Source: Butyriboletus loyo
Taxonomy: Eukaryota > Basidiomycota > Agaricomycetes > Boletales > Boletaceae
Assembly: GCA_038093515.1 (NCBI GenBank)
Contig: JBBPSI010000132.1
Location: 1-64,000, forward strand
Reading direction: 5' to 3'
Length of the DNA: 64,000 nucleotides
Shown: positions 1-12,445 of the stretch, piece after piece
Layout: the number at the start of each line of letters is the position of its first letter
Numbering within the stretch: position 1 is the stretch's first letter
Made by a program: the position numbers and the translations under genes
Notes under the pieces: generated by a model
Told to the model about the DNA's origin: nothing
Databases searched by the model: none
What the model saw: only the letters and a program-made list of their open reading frames with translations

Positions 1-98
1 GGTGCTACAATTAAAATCAGGCAGCTATTGGCTATATGCTGTACAATTCTTTGATCTGTGACGAATCGACGGTTTGAAGTAGTATGCAGGCAAGGCAT

Positions 99-678
99 CT
101 ACTGAATGACGATGCGCTTGGCCTGCTGTTCGGGTAAGGTCTTTGGGAACGTGATCGTCAAGATGCCGTTCTCTATCTTGGCCTTCACGTCATCGGGCTT
201 CCACGCTGTGTTAGCATCCAACGCTAAGGGAAAACCGGAGGTGATGAGCTTACCTTGGTCCCAAAAGGAAGCTGCAACGTCCGGGAGAATTTCCCAGAGC
301 GACGTTCACGAACGACGTAGCTCCTCTCTTGCTTGGAGTCCGAGCTAATTGACTCACCGGAGACCGTCAGACGGTTCTGGTGGATATCGATGGCAACGCC
401 TTCCGAAGTTAAGCCAGGCAGCTCGAAGGTTGCCGTCACGATATTGGTATCCTTGGATTCGTGAAGGTCCAATCTAGAGAGAAGGTTCAGCAAGGATATA
501 AAAAAACACGGGAAAATATAAAGTACCTTGGACGGTAAACGTCATGGTGTCCTGGTGTAGCGTATCTAGTCTCTGTCAAGGAAGGATAGGCGTAGGGACA
601 GAATCTCGCAGCCAGAGCGTCTTCAAAGGGACGGTCAAAGTCGGTTGTTGGGTCGTAGTAGAGATGAATCAGAGACAT
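99..678 (-). CDS. Small heat shock protein Hsp20, copy 1
   Basis: ATP-independent chaperone of the alpha-crystallin/Hsp20 family that holds unfolding proteins in the cytosol. The spliced model has three exons (678-527, 473-254, 197-99) and gives an intact 156-residue protein, a normal size for fungal Hsp20. The N-terminal arm is short. The alpha-crystallin domain follows (FELPGL, then RLTVSGE in the beta strands, then FSRTLQLPFG), and the C-terminal tail carries the I-x-I type motif (RIVIQ) used in oligomer assembly. The gene has a close paralog in opposite orientation at 32110-32714, with the same intron positions and phases. It shares a 343-bp divergent promoter region with the SET-domain gene. 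Upstream on its own strand lie GAA/TTC units that could be heat shock elements and a TATA-like box. Family assignment is secure; client range is unknown. Confidence 0.9.
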
Positions 679-789
679 TTATGAAGTCTTGGAAGCTGAG
701 ATGATCGGAGCTGAGCGTCGATACTTGGAACAGGGGATGGAATCGTTTGACAAGTAATGATGGTGTTGTGATGAGGAAGACGGCTATAG

Positions 790-930
790 ATGCTCCCTTT
801 TTATAATGCTCAGCAGGTCATCTGTAAGGTTCTAGATGAAATGAGAATGCAGAATAAGCTGGTAGTCCGACATCTTCCGATGTACCCTCGACTCTTCGGC
901 AACTTTCGAGGATGTTCGAGTCCCGTTTTG
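790..930 (-). promoter_or_regulatory. Hsp20 copy 1 promoter: TATA-like box and heat-shock-element-like repeats
   Basis: On the minus strand a TATAAAAAGGGAGC stretch lies about 115 bp before the ATG (near 792-806). Several CGAA/TTCG units (about 888-925) resemble spaced heat shock element half-sites. The same order of elements, including a TCTAGAACCTTACAGATG block, precedes Hsp20 copy 2, so the promoter was duplicated with the gene. Factor binding is inferred. Confidence 0.5.
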
Positions 931-1021
931 GAAGGCATACATTGTCGACATGTGTTTGGCAAGTGATGAGAATGGAAACTTCCTCTAACAGAACAAACGG
1001 CGTTGCCAGCGTCCAAACGTT

Positions 1022-3401
1022 ATGTCGGAGGATGCAGACATCGACACGTTCATGCGGTGGTTCCAGTCGAATGGAGGGTGTATTGATATGAAAGCGATGG
1101 GCATCGCAGAATTTCCAAGCAGTGGACGCGGAGCGATCGCGTTGTCTGACATTCCGGTGAGTGGATTATCGATTCCAGTCGTTATTGCCGATGGCGACTC
1201 TTTACCGTCATTTTGAACTACCCGTCGTTCAAATGATGCGCTCTTGACAGGAAGGACATACTCTTTTCACAATCCCGCGCACAATCACGCTTTCAACACG
1301 AACGTCTCCCCTTCCCTCTCTCTTTGGTTTCAACGCGTGGCGTGCACATGGATTGCATAAAGATTGGGTTGGACTGATCCTATGTATGATGTGGGAGGAT
1401 GCGTGGGCACACGAATTGGATGCTATGGATGACGGATATGTCCAGGGCAACATACAGACGAAATGGGGGCCGTATATACGGACACTGCCGACAGAATTTG
1501 ATACCCCGATGTTCTGGAGTACAGAGGAACTTGGGGAGCTCCAAGGGACAACGGTGGTAGGTCTGTCAATCAACTGAATTCCTATCGGAAGTGTTCATTT
1601 CAGCCGATCTTGGATACTATGACATTTGGGCTCTTCTTTGCGTTGTTGCGTTATAGATAGATAAGATCGGCCGCGACGCTGCGGAGCGTGGGTACTCTGA
1701 GCAGCTCGTCCCAGCCATCAAAGTTAGTGCATATTCCACTGTTCCAGAGTTTTACCCCCCGCTCTGACCTTTTCCCCCAGACATCCCTTACTCTCTTTCT
1801 ACCCTCTCATTATGGGAAATGGTATACTCTTGATGCGTATCACCGCGCTGGGAGTCGCATTCTATCACGCAGTTTCACGGTCAGCCGTTGGACAAATGAT
1901 GATGAAGTCGAGGAGGACCGCAACAGTGAAGCAGGGGAAGTGCGAGGCGATACAGATGAAGCCGAAAATTTCCATCCGAGTACCTCAATCGAATCATCCA
2001 TGCATGTAGACGACGTTCATTCCCATCCCTCTCTACTCAAAGACACCAACAACGGACTGGACTCAGACTCGGAGGATGACGAAAAAGATGACCCTTCAGA
2101 CGTGGCTATGGTGCCGATGGCAGACATTTTGAATGCAAGATGGGGAAGCGAGAACGTAAGTTCAGATCTACCATATTCCGCCTGCATCTTAGTTTCTTTA
2201 TGTTTTATCCGTTTTCCGTGTCAAGCGTCATCTGGCTACTTTCGCAACTAACCCTCGGTAATGCTGTTTAGGCGAAGCTATTCTACGAACCTTTTGCATT
2301 GCGAATGGTAACCACAAGGAATATAAGGCAAGGCGAGCAGATCGTAAGTGCGCTTTACCCCTCGCCTAACCATTACTCATTCGCTTTTCCTGCCGCATGT
2401 CAACAACAACAACAAAAAATCATGGATGCCTGTGTACATCTATTCTCATAGCTCAATACGTATGGGGATCCACCAAATTCAGATCTTCTGAGGCGATACG
2501 GACACGTTGATTCGATCCGACTACACTCCTCATTGGCCGCTGGACCCCACGTACACGGAGATCTGGAAATGAAAGATGACATGGATGTAGAGACAATCAT
2601 CCATTTAGGCAACCCTTCAGACATTGCAGAGATTCGAGCAGACTTGGTTGTTCACGTGATACAAAAGACCAACCTTGGGTCAAAGATAGAGGACGCGCGT
2701 GCACGCATTGAATGGTGGCTCGACGAGGGCGAGGATGAGTATGTCTCATTAATCCTTTACTGGTTTTGCTTAGCCTGAGGGTATACTGACGTCGTCCGTT
2801 GATCTTTTAGTACCTTTGTGCTCAGTCTACCTGACTCTGGTTCCAACTTGTCTACGATCTTGCCTCCCACGCTCATCTCATTTACTCGTCTCTTCACCCT
2901 CCCTGAGCCTGATTTCAAGAACGCTCGTTCAAAAGGAAAGCTTCCAAAAGGGAACTTGAAAAAGATTGGTATCAAGGACAACAAAGAAGTGTTGGAGATA
3001 TTGGACGAAGTGTTCAAGCAGCGCGAAGGGATGTATATCGGTGGAAGCGTTGAGGTTCGCTTTCACTTTATTCTGGCTATGACCTGGACCATCCACTCAT
3101 ATGTCTTCAGGACGATGAGCGCCTGCTTTCCGTTCTAGATACACTTGGCAAGCGTAAACAACTCGCCGTGATCGTGAGGCTAGGCGAGAAACGGATTTTG
3201 AGGCACGCTAGGCAAGCATTAAGGGTGATGCTTGCCGAACTCAGTACCACCAACGTCGATGGAGCCGGGCACGGAGATGAGAAGGGCGACACAAAGAGAG
3301 ACGGACAGGGCATGAATGGCAGCAAAGAAACGGGTAGTGGCAGAAAACGTATTGTCAACGGGACAGTGGGGGATCGCGGATGGAAAAAGGCAAGAAAATG
3401 A
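1022..3401 (+). CDS. RKM4: SET-domain protein lysine methyltransferase (RKM4/SETD6-like)
   Basis: Protein lysine methyltransferase of the Rubisco-LSMT-like SET family. Yeast Rkm4 monomethylates a lysine on 60S ribosomal protein L42. Eight exons (1022-1156, 1251-1556, 1657-1722, 1781-2155, 2272-2343, 2452-2738, 2811-3054, 3111-3401) join without a break into 591 residues. The split SET domain shows GRGAIALSDI near the N-terminus, GSRILSRSF, MVPMADILNAR, then the catalytic C-terminal block NTYGDPPNSDLLRRYG. The Rubisco LSMT substrate-binding domain follows. An acidic, low-complexity insert lies before MVPMADILNAR, and the C-terminus is a basic lysine-rich tail. The exon 3/4 junction around 1722-1781 is the least certain, because an alternative reading would keep residues resembling a DLFP motif. 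The substrate is inferred from the family. Confidence 0.88.
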
Positions 3402-3920
3402 TAATTTCGGGAACACCTCGACCATATTGTCATCGGTGGGACGTTGTCTACCTGTTGGTTTTTCTGCCCGTCAACTGGAATTTGACAGCTTCACTCCCTT
3501 CGTATGTCCCTAGGCTTTTGCACAAGCCGAACCTGGCCAAACACTAGTTTGACCGAGATAACCCTGATATAGCAGTCCTCTTGATGGGGTTATCCTAACC
3601 CACCTTCCCAAGCATCCGAGGGTAGTACGCAGACGTGATCGCGCAAACAAACTGTCAGATTTCTGGGATATGGACGACATGATCATAATTGGTCAGATAA
3701 AACCAAGTAAATTTTACGTACCAAACCAGGCTATCATGTCCATGGTGACAACTACTCACTTCTTTCGGGCACCTTTTGAGATCCCAGCATTCATTCGCCT
3801 ATCTCTGCTGAATGGGGTGCAAGATGCCAATGAATACAGTTATCATGATATTTCACGATCCGATCCGCTGCCTCTCGTGAGGGAAAATTTCTTTGGCACG
3901 CATCAGCTGGGCTGGAAACG

Positions 3921-4474
3921 CGAGAAAGCGTTAGACACGGTACCACGCTAATTTGTGGGGTGGATGATGGAAGATTCGACGCGGAACTGTCAACCACCTT
4001 AATGCTATGGTCCCTGACTCGATTCGGCGGCGCACGTATGAAGGCAACGAGGTACGTGACGAGAAAGGTTAGACGCGAAACCACGCCAACTAGTTGCAAT
4101 TGCGTGGTCGACGATAGAAAGTTCGACATGGCACTGCCAACCACCCTAATGGTCCCTGACTCAATTCGGCTCGCACGTATGGGTTGCAACGGGATATCAA
4201 CGTGACGAGAAAACGTTAGACGCGAAACCACGCCAAGTTGCGCGGTCGATGATAGAACGCTCGACACGGAACTACCAACCACCCCCTAATTGATCCCTGA
4301 CTCGCACATATGAAGGCAACGGGGTGCGTGACGAGAAAGCGTTAGACGCGAAACCACGCCAAGTTGCAATTGGGCGGTCGATAATAGAAAGTTCAATGCG
4401 GAACTGTCAACCGCACTAATCGGTCCCTGACTCCATTCGGCGTCGCACGTATGAAGGCAACGGGATACGTGACG
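3921..4474. repeat. Degenerate tandem repeat, about 138-bp period, four units
   Basis: Four imperfect copies follow one another, each beginning CGAGAAA(A/G)CGTTAGACGCGAAACC or a close variant (at about 3921, 4059, 4205 and 4332) and ending near GGCAACGGGATACGTGA. Spacings of about 127-146 bp show that units have gained and lost short stretches. Internal words GGTCCCTGACTC, GCACGTATGAAGGCAACG and TGGTCGA(C/T)GATAGAA recur in each copy. It lies downstream of the SET-domain gene, and its antisense reading frames merely reflect the repetition. Confidence 0.85.
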
Positions 4475-5457
4475 ATGCCGTCCATACCCACCCTGAGGTC
4501 GACCTCGACAGGTGGGGTGACGAAACATGATGATAATAACCTTGCATGGCGTGTGAGGATTCTGTGAAAGTGTATCAGCGCCCGGGGCTAATCACGCCGA
4601 ATCCGCATGGCTACACGCGGCGTGCGATGAATATGCGGGCTCATATTTTCTAGTTGCTTCACGTTGCTCCCAAAATACGTGGAGGTCCTAGATTTGATCT
4701 TGAATCTTGTTTTCAGTACGCAAATGCATACCCTTACCAATACATATTTGTTAGATGGAGATGGACCAACAAAGCTTACGAGTAAAGCGAATGTTATGTC
4801 GGTGCGATTCAAATGCGGAAAGGAAGGAGAATGCGTTGACGTTTATCCGATCCAGGAGCAAGGAATACGAGATCCTTACGCTCAAGGCGCCATAAGACAA
4901 CGATGGGAAAATGCCATTGCCATCACGTACAAGTGCATGGGGATAGATCATCGGACTGGCTGGTGATGAACTGTGGACATGCTTGACTGTCAGCTAGTAT
5001 GGTCATCGCCCCACTCTTGAACACGCGTTCGACGGATTTCTTCAGAAACCCTTCCTGTCCCAATGCGACATTACGTGGTCAATATAATGAGGCCGACATG
5101 GGAGGAAACCAAATTTGCTTGCCTGCATGCAACATAGCCGCGTGTACTTTCGGGTGCATTTTTTTCCGTAACGCTGTGTCCTGGGGGGCCGCGGTGAGCA
5201 CACAAACCTGTTCTCGGGCTGCGAAGAGGGGAAAGGTAAATCAAATCACTTTCTATGTCACATTAATATCACCTCATCGCGCGACCTTTGGTGTAGGACC
5301 AGAAATTTCGTATCTGTATGCAATTCCCGAGTTCGCGGTGGGTAAATTGTCACGCAATGTCAGCGCACTGTGGATAAGTTCAACTCGGGCTGCATCCCTC
5401 CTCGGCCAACTTCCCACCTGACCCTGTATGACTCGGAGGGAGAAACAGATATAAGTA
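4475..5457. other. Intergenic, no recognisable gene
   Basis: Short open frames occur (the longest about 140 codons at 4999-5421), but none matches a family I recognise and none has convincing splice partners. The same holds for 3402-3920 just before the tandem array. Confidence 0.5.
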
Positions 5458-5459
5458 TA

Positions 5460-5593
5460 CAGTTGATATGCTCATAATGCATAACAACGGTTCCTAATGA
5501 CCATTAAGCGAGACTAGGTTTAGTCAAGGTTTGGGTCACCCTGAGTGTAGGGTTTATGCATTATGAGCCTATGCATTATGAGCATATCAACTG
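5460..5593. mobile_element. MITE with Tc1/mariner-type ends
   Basis: A 134-bp element with perfect 24-bp terminal inverted repeats. The left arm begins CAGTTGATATGCTCATAATG and the right arm is its exact reverse complement, ending ATCAACTG. It is flanked on both sides by TA (5458-5459 and 5594-5595). CAGT termini with TA target duplication are the hallmark of Tc1/mariner-derived miniature elements. A partial third copy of the arm sits inside the right end (about 5555-5567). It has no coding capacity, so movement would need a transposase elsewhere. Confidence 0.85.
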
Positions 5594-5595
5594 TA

Positions 5596-8500
5596 GAATG
5601 TGGTATGCTTGAATTTATCGTGCGCGGTGGACTGACCGACATTTCCGTTGTGATGTGGAGGATTGTCATCCGTCTTGAGAGCGTGTGTTGAAGTACTCCC
5701 GTATAAATTCAATTTCTCCTTGGGTGCCTGGTCGATGGGATGTTGCTCTTTTCACTCCCGCATCTAGAGAGATTTGAGTATTAAAAAAATTGGGAGCGGC
5801 ATTCACCCTGTTTGACTTTTGACCTCAAATAACCTGTATCTACGCATACCAAAAGAGTCCCAGAGGATAAGGAGCCTGGGTTGAGTCTCGGGTTGGTCAA
5901 AACATGTCAGCGAGCCCACTCTTTGCGGTACTTGACCACTACGTTCTCTACATTGACGCAAGAGAGGAGTGCTTCGAGGGTCACGTACCCGTCTCTGACC
6001 ACAGCCCAGTAAACCCAGCTAGTTCCGAGGAGTTCCAACGACATCGGATCCTCAGTCTCAGGTTAATTGCGTTGGAAGGAATGCTCTGATGGTCAGATGT
6101 CCTGGTCATTTCTTGTGCGCAAGGCCCCGGCCTACACTCCCCTTCTCGCCTATCTTGGTGGCTTGGACAAGGCTTTCCCGGGGGTTATATTTGCAAAAAG
6201 AAGCTGACCGTTCGTCACCTTGCACGATGACCTTCCATTGTGCACTGCCGACAAAATGGAAGGGCGCCTCGATGAGATGGTGTAAGCATACTGGCTTACC
6301 TAGGTCCCGTAACTAGTACATATACCGTCCGAGATACTGAATGGAAACCATACAGTATTTCTGTAACGACTATGCACGGCGGTCTAGCCTGCTTACAGAT
6401 GGGAGGACACGCGCGCGAGTAGTGGATACAACACGCCGGCCGCATCTTAGATAGCGAACAAACGGGGAACCTGTTGTCGTATGTACGACAAATTTGAATG
6501 AGTTGACTCGGATCTGTTACTCCCTGCCAGCTTCGTGAATTTTCGATTATCCTGGACCGAATTTCACGAGTAAGGTTGACATTCTGACTTATCGATCATG
6601 ATGTTGGCGACGCTCCTCCAGAAAGAGTCGAGTGCTGATTTGGTAAGAAAAGAAAAGAACGGCAGGATCTGACATAATGATACTCCGGCCCGGCCCCAGT
6701 GTGATTCAGGCCGGCAGGCCGTGGCTTCTCTATTAGGCACCGGTGCTCCGAGATGGAGGTTCGCCCCTACCAAAGGTTTCAACTGTCACTATCCCTGATT
6801 ATTGCAGATCTCGCTGGGGAGCAACAAACAGCGTGAACACTTTGCCTACGCCAGTGCGGGAGACCTCGTCGTCCTCCCCACCCGTCCGCTCATCCGCGGT
6901 GCAATGCAAATGGCGACCTACTCGCTATGTGTGAAGACTGCGATGCTGGGAGGATATTGAACCACGTCAAGTCGTTCTTCCTAGTACGGTTACGGCGGAC
7001 GTGCGACGACGGACAACACAATACTCGCCGCCGTTTCTTCCTCACCCCCTCGCGCAGCGCCGATGAGCGCCGTCACTACCGGCTCCACGCGCGGTAGACC
7101 CCGATCAGAATGCTGAACACATCCGTAGCGCGCGTACGCAAGGCAGTCCGCTAACGGACTTGACAGACGTCGTTCTGGACGCACGCCGGTGACAAAGTCT
7201 AGGAGACCCGTGTCGCGTTAGCACACAGGGCGTTCCGTGGGACACACGAGGTATCCATGGACTGCTTTTTACATGCGTGCAGATCACTACATACAAGTGA
7301 TGGTCAATCTCGTCGCGTCCTTGCCCAACGTTGACGAACCCACAATCACTCAAGTCGACATAAACTTGGTGAGGTTTGCTTCTTTACTATGGCGATATGG
7401 TCATCTCATACCTCCATTAGTGACTATCTCGCGCCTCCAACGGCGTTATCGCCTCATCATCCTTGCGGTCCCCATACAGAGGAAGTTGATAGACGAGGCG
7501 GGCTCGACAAGACGCTGTTCACCCAACAAGGGGCATTACGCATCGTGGCACTTACGGTCGAGGCGAATACGGTGAACGAATGGCCGGCGATTTCCCTTCC
7601 AGCGCGGGATGCGCGGCAGGTCCTGATGGTGATGGAAATGGACAGAAATAATATTTTGGTGGTGAATAGCCCGACGCATTTGCCAGCGAAGCGACCCCAT
7701 CGGGCCATGGCCTAGGCCAGGCCAGTTTTGGGGCCCTTGGCTTGTGGCTGACCCCTGCCCTAATTCAGACAGTGTAAAGTATTTTTATTCTTCTCCTCCG
7801 AATCTCCCTGCGCAGTCATTTGTGCATTGCCTTGGGTTGAGTTTCAACATCGACCACGGATCCTTTTGTCACTGACCTCGCTCGCGTACCTGCGATCAAC
7901 TGCCGTGATGTTTCGTCCCCCGATAATACCGCGCGATCTGATCCTGCGAACAAACAAATCACTATCTCATGCTAGAGCTTCGGTCTGATGTAAGCGCACC
8001 CCTGCCCCCCCACCCCGCCGCCACGATGCCTTGTCTCGCGTAATGTATGCGACCGTTCACCCGCACTCCATGCGATCGACACCCAGCTGTTCAGGGTTGC
8101 GCACGACATACCTATGCATCAATTGACGATCCGCATCCCTTTCCAAATTATCGGGAAAAGTCCGCGAACAATATACTCGCGGTGAAGATAACTTTTGAAC
8201 CGTTGCAAAGTTCTGGATTGCACTGCGGATAACCAACGCCGTCCACAGCACGCCTTGCGCGTGTGGTGTGCGTTCGGCACTTCACTTCTTTCGGTAACCA
8301 ACGCTTCCCCCCCCCCTCCCCCCCCTGCTTGCGCACAATCACCATTATATTGTTGTGACGATCCCCGAAAACGGTAAATGGAAATGGAAATTGTTTCGGG
8401 TTTAATGCATCCCTGTCGATTACAGGTTTCTTCGTCGGTTTAGGTCAAGCACGCTGTCGAGGCGAGCGTTGGCGTGGGTTTCGGCTCGGAGCATGTCCAG

Positions 8501-9167
8501 GGTGTTTCACGCATACGTATCCGTCGATACTCTGGTGTGGACGTTAGCCTTTGGCACCCGGGAAAGACGGCGGACGCTTGTGAGTTACGACGATTGCTGC
8601 AGTGTGCCTCAGCGTGTACGCGGCCGTCGCCCTGGGAGATATTGCATGAGGCGGGCGGTCCCCGTCTGAATCCATACCACCGCAACACGACTGCATGTTC
8701 GCAATCTCCGAGCCCGTCCGGTGGTCCATCAAACTCTTCGAACTTCTGATGAGTCGGAGCTGGGCGTGAGTGGCCTCAATAATGAAAACAAGCCATTTAT
8801 GCGCATAAAGAAGAGGGTCGATGCCGAACGCATTTTAACTTAGCTTCGTGACCGATAGTTTTGGGGGGATGCTGCAATTGTCCCCAATTGGCGTAGCATG
8901 TTGAACAATTCGACGCAGAACTAACCCCAATTAGCTTCTCCTTGCTTGCCACTTGCGAGAAATGAATAGCAGCGCCTCACACATAACGTGGTTCCGAGGT
9001 CCGACAACACGAGAACGAATACCCGCTCGTGCGCAGCATGTTGGAGCTAGCTGCTAATACTCAGCTCATCGCGCCACGATGATAACCTTGAAGTAAAAAC
9101 CCTGCGGGGATAACCCAGAAAAAGGTACCCGAGATACGATTAGCCGACATAAGAAGTCCATCATGAT
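5596..9167. other. Gene-poor 3.6-kb stretch with scattered open fragments
   Basis: No complete gene is supported. Open fragments that look coding-like by composition occur at 5904-6089, around 6807-6957 (frame containing SAGDLVVLPTRPL) and 7389-7715, but they do not join into one frame through plausible introns. They may be remains of a decayed gene. A C-rich run lies at about 8309-8330. Confidence 0.4.
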
Positions 9168-12100
9168 TCAGCGTCGGGCGATATCTCTACACCACTCCAC
9201 GAAATCATCCGCCATCCTTCCAGCCCAGTCCCATGTTACTTCTAAAGCAGCTTCAAATTCACCACGGTCCCAATTTTGCTGATCGCTCCCAGAGTTTTCG
9301 GTTAGGTTGAATCTCAGCACGTCCTTCACACTGACTAACCCCCTCAGAGAGCCAAGCTCCTCGACAAGGATGACACGTGGGCTTTACCAAAATGGTATTC
9401 AATGACGAGAAACACTAACCATTGAAATCGACTCACCCCATGCGCTTGAAAAGCTGCATTACGATCTCCAGGGGTAACCGTGGAGATACAGTGAGGGGTG
9501 TCTTAGTTATCTCCGTCAATGAGATAGCAACCCGAATGCCAAGAGGAGTTCATACCTGGTTCACCCAGGGCCACAGCCTAAGGACATCATTCGACGCCGT
9601 AGTCTCCAGTAATTCGACTGCAACATCTTCTTCGGCTCCCAGAGCCGATCCTGACGTCACCCCTGACAAGACGAAGTCTTCCTGATCAGAATCTTGTCGG
9701 CTAAATGAGCACGGCGTTTCTGGCAACACGTCGCCCATGTGTTGGGCCTTGTCTAGGATACTCATAATTACAGACGTCAGGTCTGCACGAAAAAAAAAAT
9801 ACCTAGTACATAGCGCAGTTCAGTCCTGCCAATATAACCGGAAAGAGCCTTGGATGACTCGGAAGCCACAATTGGAAAGCCTTTCACATCGGTTGAAGCG
9901 AGTACGTCCTCTGAAGAAAGACACGGGTTTAATGAGTAACGAAAGGACTATCCGTTCGCTTGAACGCCTTACCGACATCGCTAATACTCAACCCTGAAGC
10001 ATAAAGGAGAGTCAAGTCTTTCTTCATCACCTCGGAGACTGATTCGTAACGCGAGGTTCAAAGGTTCACACGACATTATGGGCTAGGATAACTCACCTGC
10101 CACGTTGGACGAATGATCCTGTTGATCTAGTATGGGGTATCCATTGAACCGGATACTCTCGTCGGCTATCCCGCGCGTCCCAATGAAGTCGCCAACAGCT
10201 TTTGTAACTAGAATCACCATCTATGACCAAACAACGGTGAACGCGGAAGCGAGATGGCAAGACATGACTAACCATAGTTGGCAAGATGTAAGTCAGCGCG
10301 CCAGTGAGCTCAAACATTACCACAACGACAGTAACAGTTATTCGCATCACACCACTCAAGGCGGCTGCAGCTCCGAGAAATGCGTACGCTCCGGGGGTGA
10401 TGCATGGGATGTCCGGGTCGCAAACGGCAAACATTCCGGATTGGGGATATACTCTAATACAATCCTAAGAAGTTAGTCACAACACAGGAGACGTGGGATC
10501 TTCTTACCTGTATATAGATTTAACGATGATACCAACCATACGACCAAACGTAGCTCCGATAGCCATAGATGGCACGAAGATCCCTGCCGGAACCTTGGAG
10601 CCATACGAGATAACGACTAGCCCCATGCGTATAACAGTAGCTAGAAGCAACGAGTTGACCATGCGCCATTGTGCGGAGAGTCTTAGCCAAGCGTTCAATT
10701 CAATGCAAATATGAAGCGAGAAGTGCGCTCACTGGCACAGATTATCATAATCGCCTCCACCTTCGCATTCACGGAACAAGATGGACATCATCTCAGTCAT
10801 GTCGATGCGTAAGAATCGATTCGGATATCCGATAATCGCGGTCAGGATGACTAGTGCAACAGCCTCTGCTACTGCATGGTTTGCCAAATGCTTCCGACGA
10901 AATGCCGCGACTTGCATATTAAACTTGACTACGAATGCGCCATAAAGTCCCTGTCGGATAAATCAGTGTCCTGCCAAGAAAAACCAAGGTAACTTGTCAC
11001 CAACGCCGAAAATTCCGAGGATCACAAAGAAGATGATCTCGAAAAAGTGCCAGCTGCGGTTATATGTCACTTGAAAAAGAACGAGCTTTCCAGTGCGGAA
11101 GGGATTCATGACCTGTAAAGGATACATGAGGGGTGCATCATGAAGTGTGGGAATATACACGGACAGAAAGCGTGAAGGTAGCGACCAACGCACAGACAAA
11201 ACTCCGCCACATAGTCTTGATACTGAATATGTGGCTCATTTCCTGTGGGGAACGTCCAGTAAGAATTTACTGAGATGCGGACAATGTCGAGAAGTCACCT
11301 CGATTGAAAACAACACACCACCGATTGGCGAACCAAAAGCGACGGCAACACCGGCCGCGGATGCAGCCGTGATGACCTCTCTCGTTTTGCCTGAAGCAGG
11401 CATGAACACGAGTAATGGGGGCAAAATGAGTTGTCACGGACTTGAACTTCGAGAGAAGCGCCATGACCATCCGGCAACCAGGGACCCAATGCAGCACGCA
11501 ACGTGTACAGACGGTCCTTCTTTTCCAACAGACAAGCCAGAGGCAATGACCAAGGGCTGTACCTGATTAGCACCCACCCAAATACACGAGTCGAGGAACG
11601 TACTAGAGTGAGACTCTTGATAAAAAACGTTCCAAATCCAAGGAACCCTTTCATAATGAAGCCTGCAAGGATGCATTTAATTTCCGAGATTCCAGAACCT
11701 GCAGCATATTTTGCCATAGTGCGAACTAGATGAGCTGCCACAACTGCGAAGATGGCCTGTAAAATTCATGAATCTTCCCATGAAAACCGAATCTGACAGA
11801 GCATACTGCGAATGAAACATAGGCTGCCCATCGTCCCAGGATGACTGAGCTCCAAGGGTGCCAAGCTGGACAAAATTCATCGTCGCTGTCGACTTCCCAA
11901 CAGCAGAACCGTTGATTCAGCCACCATCCATCAGTACAATACCCATTCTTGATGTCAGAAAGCCACGCAGTCACAATGGAAATAAGTGCAGCATTGACAC
12001 CGATGAATATACCTAGCAAGTCCTCTCAGCCACTGTCCATTGCTACGGCAGAACGGGAGACGGACCGACCAAGGTTACGATGAACCAAGATTCACCGGCA

Positions 12101-12445
12101 GTCACCAGCTTCCAACATTGTGCCCACACCCAAGCGGGTGTTATTTCACCATTTGGGCCGCGGTAAGCCGTGCGCGACTTGTCAGCTTCACGAATCCGCC
12201 TGTTTCTCTCTATTATCGAATCTTGAATCCAGTCTAAGATAAAACGGATTACATGAACGGGACGAACGAAACCACGAGGCGCACACCGCGGGCATACCGA
12301 TAGTGGTAAAATCCTCGTATCGCCTAGGAGCTGGTGAGATCTTTCAGAAATTGAACAGAGACGAAACAAACCGTATTTGTTCCAGTTCTTCCTCATATTC
12401 CTCACGGTCCTGGGGTCGCACGTAGTGGCCTCGTTCACGAGTCAT
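9168..12445 (-). CDS. CLC-family voltage-gated chloride channel/transporter
   Basis: Integral membrane chloride channel or Cl-/H+ exchanger of the fungal GEF1-type CLC family, usually acting in Golgi, endosomal or vacuolar membranes to balance charge during acidification and metal loading. Many short exons run from an ATG at 12445 (start MTREREGHY-like, then RRYEDFTTI and DWIQDS) to a stop at 9168-9170. The signature elements are all present. GSGISEIK (about 11676-11700) is the first selectivity loop, GKEGPSVH (about 11505-11533) carries the gating glutamate, and [12 protein letters not shown] precedes the EEMS-type helix with the proton glutamate. [28 protein letters not shown] and [13 protein letters not shown] follow, and C-terminal CBS domains end near 9170 with the sequence around [10 protein letters not shown] estimate 750-800 residues. 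No stop or frameshift was found in the exons checked. Exact exon borders of the CBS part were not all fixed. Confidence 0.9.

Noticed and set aside
8881..8945. Weak resemblance to the 138-bp repeat unit (CAATTG ... TTCGACGCAGAACT)
   Set aside because: Only short words match, with many gaps; it is not enough to call a further copy.
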